Shown here: positions 1-7,033 of the stretch, one piece after another
How positions within the stretch are numbered: the stretch's first letter is position 1
Layout: the number at the start of each line of letters is the position of its first letter
From: JBFWQM01 sp050249455
GTDB taxonomy: Bacteria; Pseudomonadota; Alphaproteobacteria; MPNO01; VGEU01
Length of the DNA stretch: 7,193 bases
Assembly (NCBI GenBank): GCA_050249455.1
Contig: JBFWQM010000256.1
Location: 1-7,193 of the forward strand
Direction: 5' to 3'
The notes under the pieces: generated by a model
The model's database searches: none
The model's input: only the letters and a program-made list of their open reading frames with translations
What the model was told of the DNA's origin: nothing
Translations under genes and position numbers: made by a program

Positions 1-1027
1 TGATCTCGAACAGCTCGCGGATCGGGAAGGCGATCAGCGACAGCTCGCGCACCGGCGTCGCGTCCTGCTTCTCCGGCGGGCGCAGGATGGTGAAGTGGAC
101 CAGGTCGACCGACGGGTCGGCCTTCAGGAGGTTGCGCCACACCCGCTCGCCCTGGTGCGGCTCGCCCGACACCAGCAGCACGCGCAGCCGCTCGCGAACG
201 CCGTTCACGGTTACCACGGCGCGGTTGTTGACCTCGGTCAGCTCGTTCGGCGCGCGTTCGACCTCGAACTGAAAGATGTTGGCGCCGGCGTGGTCGACGT
301 TGACGCTGACGGTCGCGCTCTCGCCGATGGTCACCGGAACGGCGGTGCGCGAGCCGTCCTCGCGGGTCAGCATGACGGTCGCGCGCTGGCCGGCGGCCGC
401 CTGGTCCTCGACCTTCAGGCGGACCTCGGCCGGCTTGCCGACCAGGCCGTAGCCGGGCGCCTGCTCGACCACGATGCGGCGGTCGCGCTCGCCCTCGGCG
501 CCGGTCAGCAGCACGTGCAGCGGGCCGGCGAACGGGAGCTGGCTATCGGCGGCCGGCACGTCGTGGACCTGGCCGTCGGTGATGACGATGGTGCCGCCGA
601 TCCGGCCCCGCGGCACGTCCGACAGCGCGCGGCCCACGGCGTCGAACAGCCGGGTGCCGTCGGTCGGCCTGCCGGCGGTCTGCGCCGGCGCGCCGGCGTT
701 GATCACCCGGACGTCGAGGTTGGGCATCTGCGCCAGCCGCTCGCGCAGCTGCGCCACCGCCGCCGCGGTCTGCTGCGGCCGCTGGCCGATCGACTGGCTG
801 GGCGAGTCGTCCACCACGACGGCGACCACATCGGACACCGGCTGGCGCTCCTCGTCCACCAGCACCGGGTTGGCGAGCGCCAGCGTCAGGATCGCGATGG
901 CGGCGAACCGCCACGCCAGCCCGCGGGCGCGGCGCACCGCGCCGTACAGCACCAGCAGCAGCCCGACGGCGCCCAGGACGCCGATCGCCGTCCAGTCGAA
1001 CAGCGGCGCGAACGCGATCGAGGTCAT
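1..1027 (-). CDS. Membrane-anchored VWA-domain protein with probable GATase-like C-terminus (partial, 3' end off window)
   Basis: The first 342 residues are present; the gene continues past the left edge. Two hydrophobic segments open the protein (about residues 11-31 and 39-57), so the rest is probably periplasmic. A von Willebrand A fold follows with an apparently complete metal-binding MIDAS set: DDSPS at 73-77 fits DxSxS, T125 in DGTRLFDAV fits the middle threonine, and VITDG at 148-152 supplies the later aspartate. Residues about 183-275 read as a beta-rich, Ig-like linker. Residues 280-342 (RLRVLLVSGEP, then LSLIAFPIRELFE) resemble the start of the class I glutamine-amidotransferase-like domain that this alphaproteobacterial family carries. 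I recall full members being about twice this length, which is memory and not visible here. The ATG start overlaps the stop of the upstream DUF4159 gene as ATGA (1024-1027), implying translational coupling. Annotation pipelines often call this family 'glutamine amidotransferase', but no catalytic Cys-His site can be checked in this fragment. Fold assignment is fairly sure; biochemical role is unknown. Confidence 0.88.
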   Translation of the reverse strand, partial: MTSIAFAPLFDWTAIGVLGAVGLLLVLYGAVRRARGLAWRFAAIAILTLALANPVLVDEERQPVSDVVAVVVDDSPSQSIGQRPQQTAAAVAQLRERLAQMPNLDVRVINAGAPAQTAGRPTDGTRLFDAVGRALSDVPRGRIGGTIVITDGQVHDVPAADSQLPFAGPLHVLLTGAEGERDRRIVVEQAPGYGLVGKPAEVRLKVEDQAAAGQRATVMLTREDGSRTAVPVTIGESATVSVNVDHAGANIFQFEVERAPNELTEVNNRAVVTVNGVRERLRVLLVSGEPHQGERVWRNLLKADPSVDLVHFTILRPPEKQDATPVRELSLIAFPIRELFEI

Positions 1028-3828
1028 TGGCCCAGCCGCTCGATGATCGCGGGCGCGTGGACCTGGTCGGTCTTGTAGTTGCCGGTCAGCGCGTACATCA
1101 CCCAGTTGACGCCGAACCGGTAGGCGAACTCGCGCTGGCGCTCGCCGCCCGGCACCACCGGAAACATCGGCTGGCCGGAATCGTCGACCGCCCAGGCGCC
1201 GGCCCAGTCGTGGCCGCCGATCACCACCGACGAGACGCCGTCGTTGTGGTTGCCGCCGCGCCGCTCCACCCACACCGCGCCGCCGGTGAAGCGGCCGGGG
1301 AAGTCCTGCAGCAGGTAGAAGGCGCGGCCCAGCACGTGGTCCTCCGGCACCGTCATCAGCGCCGGGATGTCGAGCGCCGACAGCAGGCTGCGCAGCCGCT
1401 GCGACGCCGGGCCCGAGGTGCCGTAGGCGTTCGACGACAGCCCGCCCTGCTCGCGCGTGTCGAACAGGATGGTGCCGCCGGTGCGGAAATAATCGTTCAG
1501 CTTGCCGATGGCGCGGTCCGACAGCGCCGGCTGGCGCGGCGACACCGCCCAGTAGAGCACCGGGAAGAACGCCAGCTCGTCGCGGTCGAGATCGACCGCC
1601 ATCGGGGCCGCCGGCTCCACTGCGGTGCGCCGGCGCAGCATGGTGGTCAGGCCGTTCAGCCCGGCGCGGCTGACGTTGTCGATCGCGGCGTCGCCGGTCG
1701 TGACGTAGGCGAGATGGGTCTCCAGCGTCGCGTTCAGCGCCGCGGCGTCGGGCCCGGTGCGCGGCGGCCGCTCCGGCGCCGGCGCCTGGCCGGGCGGCGG
1801 CATCTGGATGCGCAGCGGCGACTGGGCCAGCGCGGCGGTGCCGGCCAGCGCGACGACGGCGATCGCGACGGCGGCCGTCGCGCCGGCGGCGCGGGCGCCG
1901 CGCGGGAGCCAGATCAGGCCGCGCAGCGCGAAGCTGACCACGGTGTCGACCAGCGCCAGGATCAGCGCCGCCAGCAGGAACCACGGCTTGAGGTCGGTCG
2001 CGGCCGCGGAACCGAAGCCGAGCCGCTCCACCCCCGAGGGCAGGTCGCCGAGCGGCCGCAGCGCCGGCACGCCGGCATTCAGGTTGAGCGCGCGCCGCGC
2101 CGCGTCGCGGCCGTAATAGCCGGGCGGCGTCCGCGGGCTCGGCTTCGCCTCCTCGAAGGTGCGGCCGGGGATCGCGGCGGCGGTGGACGGCGGCGCGCCC
2201 AGCCGGCCGAAGCCGTCGAGCGCCTCCAGCGGCGGGTAGACCGCCTCCGCATCCTCGCCGACCACGCCGGCCGACATGCCCACCACCCGCCGCAGCATCT
2301 CGACGAACAGGCCGCTGATGGGCAGGTTCGACCAGTCCGAGTTGGCGGTGGTGTGCACCAGGATCAGGTAGCCGCTGCCGCGGCGCTCGCCGGTGACCAG
2401 CGGCGTCCCATCGGTCAGCCGCGCCCACGTCTTGTCGTTGAGGTCGGCCGACGGCTCGGCCAGCACCTGGCGGTTGATGCGCACGTCGCTCGGGATGGCG
2501 AGGCCGTTGAACGGGCTCTTGTCGTCGAACGGCGCCAGCTCCGCGGGCTTCGACCACGACAGCACGCCGCCCAGCGCGCGGTCGCCGGTGCGCAGCTGCA
2601 CCGGCACCAGCGAATCGGCCGACTGCGCCAGCCGCGGGCCGGCGAAGCGGATCACCACGCCGCCCTTGTCGATCCACGCCGACAGCGTGTCGACCTGCGC
2701 GTCGGTCAGCCGGCCGACGTCGGCCAGCGCGATCACCGCGATCTCGCGCGACAGCAGGTCCGACAGCGAGCCCTGGCGCACCTCGCTGAACGGCGCCAGC
2801 GCGCGGTTGAGGTAGAACAGGGAACCGAGCAGCGGCTGCGCCGTCTCCAGCGTCTCGCCCGACACCAGCCCGACCGGGCGGCGGCGCCAGCGCTCGTCGA
2901 GCAGGAACACGGCGCCGGCGGTGGCCTCGCCCTCGACCTCGATGCGGGCGGCGGCGTTGCGCAATTCGCCGGGCAAAGCGAGGCGCGCCTCGGCGGCCGT
3001 CGCGCCGTCGGCGAAGCGGGCGCGCTCGCGGGTCAGCAGCCGGCCGTCGGCGGCGACGGCGCGCAGCCACAGCTCGGATTCGCCGCGGCTGCCGGCGCGC
3101 TGCACCGTGACCACAAGGTCGCTGCCTTCCGACCGCGGCGTGCCGATCAGGCGCGCGGTCGCCTCCGCCGGCTCGGCATAGACCTGCAGGCTGCCGCGCC
3201 GCTGCAGCCGGTCGGCCAGCGCCTGCGTCGCCTCGTTCTCCAGGCCGTCGGAGATCCAGGCCACGTGCGCCGCGCCGGTCGCCTCGATGCGGTCGACCGC
3301 TGCGGCGGCGGCGCGATGGTCGGACGGCCACGGCTTGGGCGCCATCGCGCGCACGATGCGCCGGGCCTCGGACGCCCGCAGCACGCCGCTGGCCTGCACC
3401 GGCTCGCCCGGCTGGCTCGGCGCGGTGGCGAGCACGACGACGGGGCGGTCGGCGCGCTCGGCGCGGTCGATCAGGCCGTCGATCACCGCCGCGCGCTCGC
3501 GCCAGTGGCTGGCCGACGCCCAGCCGTCATCGACCACCAGCAGCATCGGCCCGGAGCCGTAGAGCTGGGCGCCGGGGTTGATCAGCGGGTGCGCCAGCGC
3601 GACGATCACCGCCGCGGCCAGCAGGATGCGCATCAGGATCAGCCACCACGGCGTGCGCGCCGGCGTCTCCTGCTGCTTGCGCAGCGCCAGCAGCAGGCGC
3701 AGCGGCGGGAACGCCATCAGCCGCGGCGTCGGCGGCGTCACGCGCAAGAGCCACCACAGGACCGGCAGGGTCGCCAGCGCGACCAGCATCCAGGGGGTGG
3801 CGAAGGCGAGCGAACCGATCTCCAGCAC
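1024..3828 (-). CDS. BatA-N / DUF4159 membrane protein (934 aa), MoxR-VWA operon
   Basis: Large membrane protein of the MoxR-VWA cluster. The N-terminus (about 1-85) is the BatA/aerotolerance-regulator type, with hydrophobic segments at about 12-29 and 61-79 around a basic loop. A VWA-like region follows at about 95-220, but its MIDAS is degenerate: VVDDGWAS (98-105) has Gly and Ala where DxSxS needs serines, although WISDG (191-195) keeps the later Asp-Gly. Residues about 316-405 and 475-515 look like the glutamine-amidotransferase-like fold of these proteins (VGLVSGE, then WIDKGGVVIRF). Two more hydrophobic segments lie at about 615-640 and 646-668; the second ends in ALAQS like a signal-peptidase site. 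DUF4159 fills about 697-915 (THLAYVTTGD, then GGTILFDTRE, then FAYRFGVNWVMYALTGNYK). The start is GTG, with GGGAG 8 bp upstream and 3 bp after the DUF58 stop. The 3' end overlaps the next gene by 4 bp. It probably holds periplasmic domains and may partner with the ATPase and DUF58 protein; this is inference from context. Domain order is confident, function is not. Confidence 0.93.
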   Translation of the reverse strand: MLEIGSLAFATPWMLVALATLPVLWWLLRVTPPTPRLMAFPPLRLLLALRKQQETPARTPWWLILMRILLAAAVIVALAHPLINPGAQLYGSGPMLLVVDDGWASASHWRERAAVIDGLIDRAERADRPVVVLATAPSQPGEPVQASGVLRASEARRIVRAMAPKPWPSDHRAAAAAVDRIEATGAAHVAWISDGLENEATQALADRLQRRGSLQVYAEPAEATARLIGTPRSEGSDLVVTVQRAGSRGESELWLRAVAADGRLLTRERARFADGATAAEARLALPGELRNAAARIEVEGEATAGAVFLLDERWRRRPVGLVSGETLETAQPLLGSLFYLNRALAPFSEVRQGSLSDLLSREIAVIALADVGRLTDAQVDTLSAWIDKGGVVIRFAGPRLAQSADSLVPVQLRTGDRALGGVLSWSKPAELAPFDDKSPFNGLAIPSDVRINRQVLAEPSADLNDKTWARLTDGTPLVTGERRGSGYLILVHTTANSDWSNLPISGLFVEMLRRVVGMSAGVVGEDAEAVYPPLEALDGFGRLGAPPSTAAAIPGRTFEEAKPSPRTPPGYYGRDAARRALNLNAGVPALRPLGDLPSGVERLGFGSAAATDLKPWFLLAALILALVDTVVSFALRGLIWLPRGARAAGATAAVAIAVVALAGTAALAQSPLRIQMPPPGQAPAPERPPRTGPDAAALNATLETHLAYVTTGDAAIDNVSRAGLNGLTTMLRRRTAVEPAAPMAVDLDRDELAFFPVLYWAVSPRQPALSDRAIGKLNDYFRTGGTILFDTREQGGLSSNAYGTSGPASQRLRSLLSALDIPALMTVPEDHVLGRAFYLLQDFPGRFTGGAVWVERRGGNHNDGVSSVVIGGHDWAGAWAVDDSGQPMFPVVPGGERQREFAYRFGVNWVMYALTGNYKTDQVHAPAIIERLGQ

Positions 3829-3831
3829 GGC

Positions 3832-4746
3832 CTAGGCTCCCACCCCGGCGGCGATCGAGAGCGCCGAATGCAGGGTCAGCAGCGCCGACTGGGGCGGCCG
3901 GTCGGTGCGGTGGCTCGCCCATGTCCAGCCCACGGCGCGCGCGATGTCGGCGATCGCGGCGCGGTGCTCGCGCAGGAGGGCGAGGTAGTCCTCGCGCAGC
4001 GCCTCGGTGCGCCCGATGAGAAGCTCGCCTTCGCCTTCCAGCCCGTGGAAGCGGATGCGGCCGCGGAACGGCAGCGTCTCCTCGGCCGGGTCCAGCACCT
4101 GCACCATGTGGCCGCGCACGCCGCGCGCGGCATAGGCGCGGACCACGCGCTCGATCTCCGCCGGCGGCGACAGGAAGTCCCCGACCAGCACCAGCCGGGC
4201 ATGGCGTGGCAGCGGCGCCAGCGGCGGCGCGTTGTCGCCGGCCTCCGGCGGGCGGGCCAGCGCCGCGGCGAAGCGGTTGAGCACGTTGCGCCCCGCGGAC
4301 GGCGGGATGCCGTGGCCGAGCAGCGCCACCCGCTCGCCGCCGCGCACCAGGAGGACGGCGAGCGCGAGGGTCAGCACCGCCGCGCGCTCCGCCTTCTCCG
4401 GCCACTCGCGGCTCGAGCTGTAGCGCATCGAGGCGGAGCCGTCGGTCCACAGCCACACCGTCTGCGCCGCCTCCCACTCGTTCTCGCGTACGAACGCGGC
4501 CTGGGTCTTGGCCGACTGGCGCCAGTCGATCTGCGACGCGGCGTCGCCCGACTGGTAGCGGCGGAACTGCCAGAAGGTGTCGCCCTGGCCGACCCGGCGG
4601 CGGCCGTGGACGCCCTGCGCCACCGTGGCGGCGACCCGTTCGGCGGCCACCATCAGCGGCGGCATCGCCGCGGCGGCCAGCTCCGCCCGGTGGCGGAGCC
4701 CGGCGGGGGTTGCCTCGGCGACGCTATGGCGGAACGGGTACTTCAA
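3832..4746 (-). CDS. DUF58 domain protein with VWA fold (304 aa), MoxR partner
   Basis: Soluble DUF58 protein; I see no membrane segment, unlike the many DUF58 proteins that begin with two. The family core is clear: HGRRRVGQGDTFWQFRRYQ at 47-65, then SGDAASQIDWRQSAKT at 66-81. The VWA fold follows with an intact MIDAS start, TDGSASM at 101-107 (D102, S104, S106), and VLVGDFLSPP at 186-195 as the later strand with D190. DUF58 proteins are encoded beside MoxR ATPases and are thought to be their adaptors or targets; that pairing is known from gene context. The start is TTG, 10 bp downstream of the MoxR stop, without a convincing Shine-Dalgarno. The first in-frame ATG (codon 28, near 4665) would remove part of the helix before PPLMVAAERVAATV that I believe is conserved, so TTG is preferred. 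Weak initiation may limit its dose relative to MoxR. Family call is very sure; the exact start is less so. Confidence 0.93.
   Translation of the reverse strand: MKYPFRHSVAEATPAGLRHRAELAAAAMPPLMVAAERVAATVAQGVHGRRRVGQGDTFWQFRRYQSGDAASQIDWRQSAKTQAAFVRENEWEAAQTVWLWTDGSASMRYSSSREWPEKAERAAVLTLALAVLLVRGGERVALLGHGIPPSAGRNVLNRFAAALARPPEAGDNAPPLAPLPRHARLVLVGDFLSPPAEIERVVRAYAARGVRGHMVQVLDPAEETLPFRGRIRFHGLEGEGELLIGRTEALREDYLALLREHRAAIADIARAVGWTWASHRTDRPPQSALLTLHSALSIAAGVGA
3837..3841 (-). promoter_or_regulatory. Ribosome binding site of the DUF4159 gene
   Basis: GGGAG on the minus strand lies 8 bp upstream of the GTG start at 3828, inside the last codons of the DUF58 gene. It is the best Shine-Dalgarno match in the minus-strand operon and supports the GTG start. 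Confidence 0.6.
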
Positions 4747-4756
4747 CTGCGTCGGC

Positions 4757-5782
4757 TCAGGCGTGGGGGGCGCACAGCCGCCGGATGATGTCGTCGATCG
4801 TCACGCCGTCGGCGCGGGCCGCGAAATTCAGCGCCATGCGGTGGCGCAGGATCGGCGGCGCCAGCGCGATCACATCGTCGATCGACGGCGACAGCCGGCC
4901 GTCCAGCACGGCGCGCGCGCGGGTGGCCAGCATCAGCGCCTGGCTGGCGCGCGGGCCGGGGCCCCAGGCGACGTGGGCGGTCACCTCGGGCACGCCGCTG
5001 GCGTCGGGCCGGCCGGCGCGCACGATGTCGAGGATCGCCTTCACCACCGCGTCGCCGACCGGGATGCGGCGCACCAGCGCCTGGGCGTGCATCAGGTCGT
5101 CGGCGGTGATCACCTGCTCGGGCGCGGCTTCCTCCACGCCCGTGGTGGCGATCAGCATCTGCCGCTCCGCCGCCTCGTCGGGGTACTCGATGTCGATCTG
5201 CATCAGGAAGCGGTCGAGCTGCGCCTCCGGCAGCGGGTATGTGCCTTCCTGCTCCAGCGGGTTCTGCGTGGCGAGCACGTGGAATGGCTGCGGCAGAGGA
5301 TGGTACTGGCCGGCCACCGACACCCGGCGCTCCTGCATCGCCTGCAGCAGCGCCGACTGCGTGCGCGGGCTGGCGCGGTTGATCTCGTCGGCCATCAGCA
5401 GTTGGCAGAACACCGGGCCGGGCAGGAAGCGGAAGGCGCGCCGGCCGCTTTCACTTTCCTCCAGCACCTCGGAGCCCAGGATGTCGGCCGGCATCAGGTC
5501 GGGGGTGAACTGCACCCGCTTGTCGTCCATGCCGAGCACGGTGCCCAAGGTGTCGACCAGCTTGGTCTTGCCCAGGCCGGGAAACCCGACCAGGAGCGCG
5601 TGACCGCCGCCCAGCAAGGTGATAAGCACTTGGTCGATCACGTTGGGCTGGCCGAAGATGATGCGGCCGATGCGGTCGCGCACCAGCGCCATGCGCTGGC
5701 CCAGGGCTTCGATTTCGGCGATCAGCCGCGCAGGCGGCTCGGTCACCGGGTCGACGGCAGGAAGCGTGTCGTTGCTGCTCAC
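4757..5782 (-). CDS. MoxR-family AAA+ ATPase (341 aa)
   Basis: Cytoplasmic AAA+ ATPase of the MoxR family, expected to form a hexameric ring that uses ATP to remodel or activate partner proteins. All key motifs are visible: Walker A GFPGLGKTK at 66-74 (K72, T73), Walker B LLMADE at 128-133 (D132, E133) followed by INRASPRTQSALLQAM, sensor 1 ATQNP at 171-175 (N174), an arginine-finger candidate in LDRF (R191), and sensor 2 in GPGPRAS (R278) within the helical lid domain. The MoxR signature GTYPLPEAQLDRFLM (180-194) is intact. The length is normal for the family. The start is GTG at 5782; there is no in-frame ATG just upstream, and the Shine-Dalgarno is poor (GAG about 6 bp away). It is the first gene of the minus-strand operon and is followed after 10 bp by its DUF58 partner. 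The promoter must lie in or beyond the divergent DUF1285 start region. The family is certain; the substrate is unknown. Known MoxR roles range from methanol dehydrogenase activation to envelope stress. Confidence 0.97.
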   Translation of the reverse strand: MSSNDTLPAVDPVTEPPARLIAEIEALGQRMALVRDRIGRIIFGQPNVIDQVLITLLGGGHALLVGFPGLGKTKLVDTLGTVLGMDDKRVQFTPDLMPADILGSEVLEESESGRRAFRFLPGPVFCQLLMADEINRASPRTQSALLQAMQERRVSVAGQYHPLPQPFHVLATQNPLEQEGTYPLPEAQLDRFLMQIDIEYPDEAAERQMLIATTGVEEAAPEQVITADDLMHAQALVRRIPVGDAVVKAILDIVRAGRPDASGVPEVTAHVAWGPGPRASQALMLATRARAVLDGRLSPSIDDVIALAPPILRHRMALNFAARADGVTIDDIIRRLCAPHA

Positions 5783-5808
5783 GGGCGTCTCGGAACCGAC
5801 TCTAGGGC
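5783..5808. promoter_or_regulatory. 26-bp divergent intergenic gap (MoxR operon / DUF1285)
   Basis: This is the only non-coding DNA between the GTG of the MoxR gene (minus strand) and the ATG of DUF1285 (plus strand). It is too short to hold two complete sigma-70-type promoters, so at least one promoter must sit within the opposite gene's 5' coding part. I find no convincing -35/-10 pair on either strand. TTGCTG at 5772-5777 on the plus strand is a possible -35-like hexamer, but no well-placed -10 follows it. The only purine-rich run before DUF1285, AGGG at 5804-5807, is one base from the ATG, too close for a normal ribosome binding site, so a leaderless or short-leader transcript is possible. 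Confidence 0.4.
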
Positions 5809-6405
5809 ATGTCGAAATCGTTTACCGGCGGCAGGACGCATCGATCCGACGATGAACGGCGCCAATCCGAAGGCGCCGCCCCCGATGCGCTGCCATTCCC
5901 GGGCAGCACCGGCGGGCCACAGCTCTGCGGCGACATCGACATGCGCATCGCCCGCGACGGTACGTGGTTTTATCACGGTTCGCCCATCGGGCGTAAGCCG
6001 CTGGTGAAGCTTTTCGCGTCCGTGCTCAAAAGGCACGCAGACGGTGACTACTGGCTGATCACCCCGGCGGAACAGTGCCGCATCACGGTCGACGACGCGC
6101 CGTTCGTCGCCGTCGCCATGACGGCGGAAGGTCAGGGGCGGGATCAAAACCTCGTGTTCACCACGAATCTGGACGACGTCGTCCGCGCTGGGCCGGACCA
6201 CCCGATCCGGGTGGAGACCGCGGTGGAAACCGGCGAGCCGTCCCCCTATGTTGGTGTGCGCGACGGTCTGGAAGCGTTGATATCGCGGGCCGTTTTCTAC
6301 GACCTGGTCGAGCTCGGGGTGGAGGAAGCGGTCGGCGGCGTGCCGTCGTTCGGCGTGTGGAGCGGCGGCGCCTTCTTCGCGCTCGGGCGGCTCGACGAGG
6401 CATAG
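5809..6405 (+). CDS. DUF1285 domain protein (198 aa)
   Basis: Small soluble protein of the DUF1285 family (PF06938). The family block begins at about residue 40 with CGDIDMRIARDGTWFYHGS (40-58), then IGRKPLVKLFASVLKR (60-75), DGDYWLITPAE (78-88) and VDDAPFVAVAM (94-104). It ends with YVGVRDGLEALISRAVFYDL (147-166) and FGVWSGGAFFALGRL (181-195). The first 35 or so residues are polar, low in complexity and probably disordered. There is no signal peptide, membrane segment or catalytic motif that I can name. Structures of the family are known and show a novel fold with a suggested signalling role; its function is not established. The ATG at 5809 is the only sensible start, but its Shine-Dalgarno is poor. 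By hand count the gene is about 67 % GC, a few points below sampled neighbouring lines. The NUDIX gene follows after 23 bp, and this pairing is common in alphaproteobacteria as I remember it. Family call is sure; function is unknown. Confidence 0.95.
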   Translation: MSKSFTGGRTHRSDDERRQSEGAAPDALPFPGSTGGPQLCGDIDMRIARDGTWFYHGSPIGRKPLVKLFASVLKRHADGDYWLITPAEQCRITVDDAPFVAVAMTAEGQGRDQNLVFTTNLDDVVRAGPDHPIRVETAVETGEPSPYVGVRDGLEALISRAVFYDLVELGVEEAVGGVPSFGVWSGGAFFALGRLDEA

Positions 6406-6418
6406 CCGGGTCATTGTC

Positions 6419-6422
6419 AGGA
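6419..6422 (+). promoter_or_regulatory. Ribosome binding site of the NUDIX gene
   Basis: AGGA lies 6 bp before the ATG at 6429. A GTG directly before that ATG (6426-6428) is in frame but only 3 bp from the AGGA, and an ATG at 6424 is out of frame. The spacing therefore decides for 6429. Confidence 0.6.
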
Positions 6423-6428
6423 AATGTG

Positions 6429-7013
6429 ATGCGCGCGCTCATCCGCAAGTCCTTCGCCGGGCCGGGGCTGCCCGGGGCGCCGTCCGGCCTGGAGGACAAC
6501 CCGCCGCCGGCCGACCAGCCGCTGACCCAGGCCGCCGTGCTGGTGCCGATCATCGACCGGTCGGCGGGGATGACCGTGCTGCTGACCCAGCGCACCGCGC
6601 ATCTGCCCAGCCACGCCGGCCAGATCTCGTTCCCCGGCGGGCGCACCCAGCCCAGCGACACCAGCCCGGAGGACACCGCGCTGCGCGAGGCGGAGGAGGA
6701 GACCGGCCTGGAGCGCCGCTTTGTGGAGTTGGTCGGCCGGCTGGAGGTGCGCGAGACCGGCACCGGCTACCGGGTGACGCCGGTGGTCGGCATCGTCGAG
6801 CCCGACTTCGACCTGCGCCCCGACCCGTCGGAGGTCGAGCACGCCTTCGAGGCGCCGCTCGCCTTCCTGATCGACCCCGCCAACCACCGCTTCGAGACCC
6901 GCGTGACCCGCGGCGTGGAGCGCCAGTTCTACGCGATCTCGTACGAGAGCCACTATATCTGGGGACTGACGGCGCGGCTGCTGGTCAATCTGTCGGGGGT
7001 CCTGAGAGGGTGA
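6429..7013 (+). CDS. NUDIX hydrolase, probable CoA pyrophosphatase (NudL/PCD1 type, 194 aa)
   Basis: Probable CoA diphosphatase, which would split coenzyme A or its thioesters into 3',5'-ADP and 4'-phosphopantetheine (or the acyl form) with Mg or Mn. The subfamily-defining UPF0035 motif directly precedes the NUDIX box: LLTQRTAHLPSHAGQISF (51-68) followed by PGG. The box runs from G71 to L94, with the catalytic core REAEEETGL at 86-94 (E87, E90 and E91 as metal ligands). The distance from G71 to R86 is one residue longer than in MutT and matches what I remember of E. coli NudL, again favouring CoA as substrate. YRVTPVVGIVEPDF (114-127) and SEVEHAFEAPLAFL (134-147) are typical later strands of this group. 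The length is normal. Translation starts at the ATG at 6429 with AGGA 6 bp upstream. It is probably co-transcribed with DUF1285 and ends 20 bp before the large palindrome. Substrate specificity is inferred from motifs only. Confidence 0.95.
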   Translation: MRALIRKSFAGPGLPGAPSGLEDNPPPADQPLTQAAVLVPIIDRSAGMTVLLTQRTAHLPSHAGQISFPGGRTQPSDTSPEDTALREAEEETGLERRFVELVGRLEVRETGTGYRVTPVVGIVEPDFDLRPDPSEVEHAFEAPLAFLIDPANHRFETRVTRGVERQFYAISYESHYIWGLTARLLVNLSGVLRG

Positions 7014-7033
7014 CGATTTTTCGCGCGGAGACG

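Noticed and set aside
95..1078. Plus-strand open frame of 327 codons opposite the VWA protein
   Set aside because: Low-complexity translation rich in Arg, Ala, Gly, His and Gln; the minus strand encodes a VWA protein with a complete MIDAS set.
1027..4788. Very long plus-strand open frame (1,253 codons) opposite the DUF4159 and DUF58 genes
   Set aside because: The product is an Arg/Gly/Ala/His/Gln-rich string with no recognisable domain. It mirrors three well-supported minus-strand reading frames in high-GC DNA, where stop codons are rare in antisense frames.
4577..6007. Plus-strand open frame (476 codons) opposite the MoxR ATPase
   Set aside because: It overlaps a MoxR gene with every AAA+ motif intact, and its own product has no recognisable domain.
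5779..6414. Minus-strand open frame of 211 codons opposite DUF1285, ending at the MoxR start
   Set aside because: It would fit the operon direction and junction, but its product has no domain I recognise, while the plus strand carries clear DUF1285 blocks.
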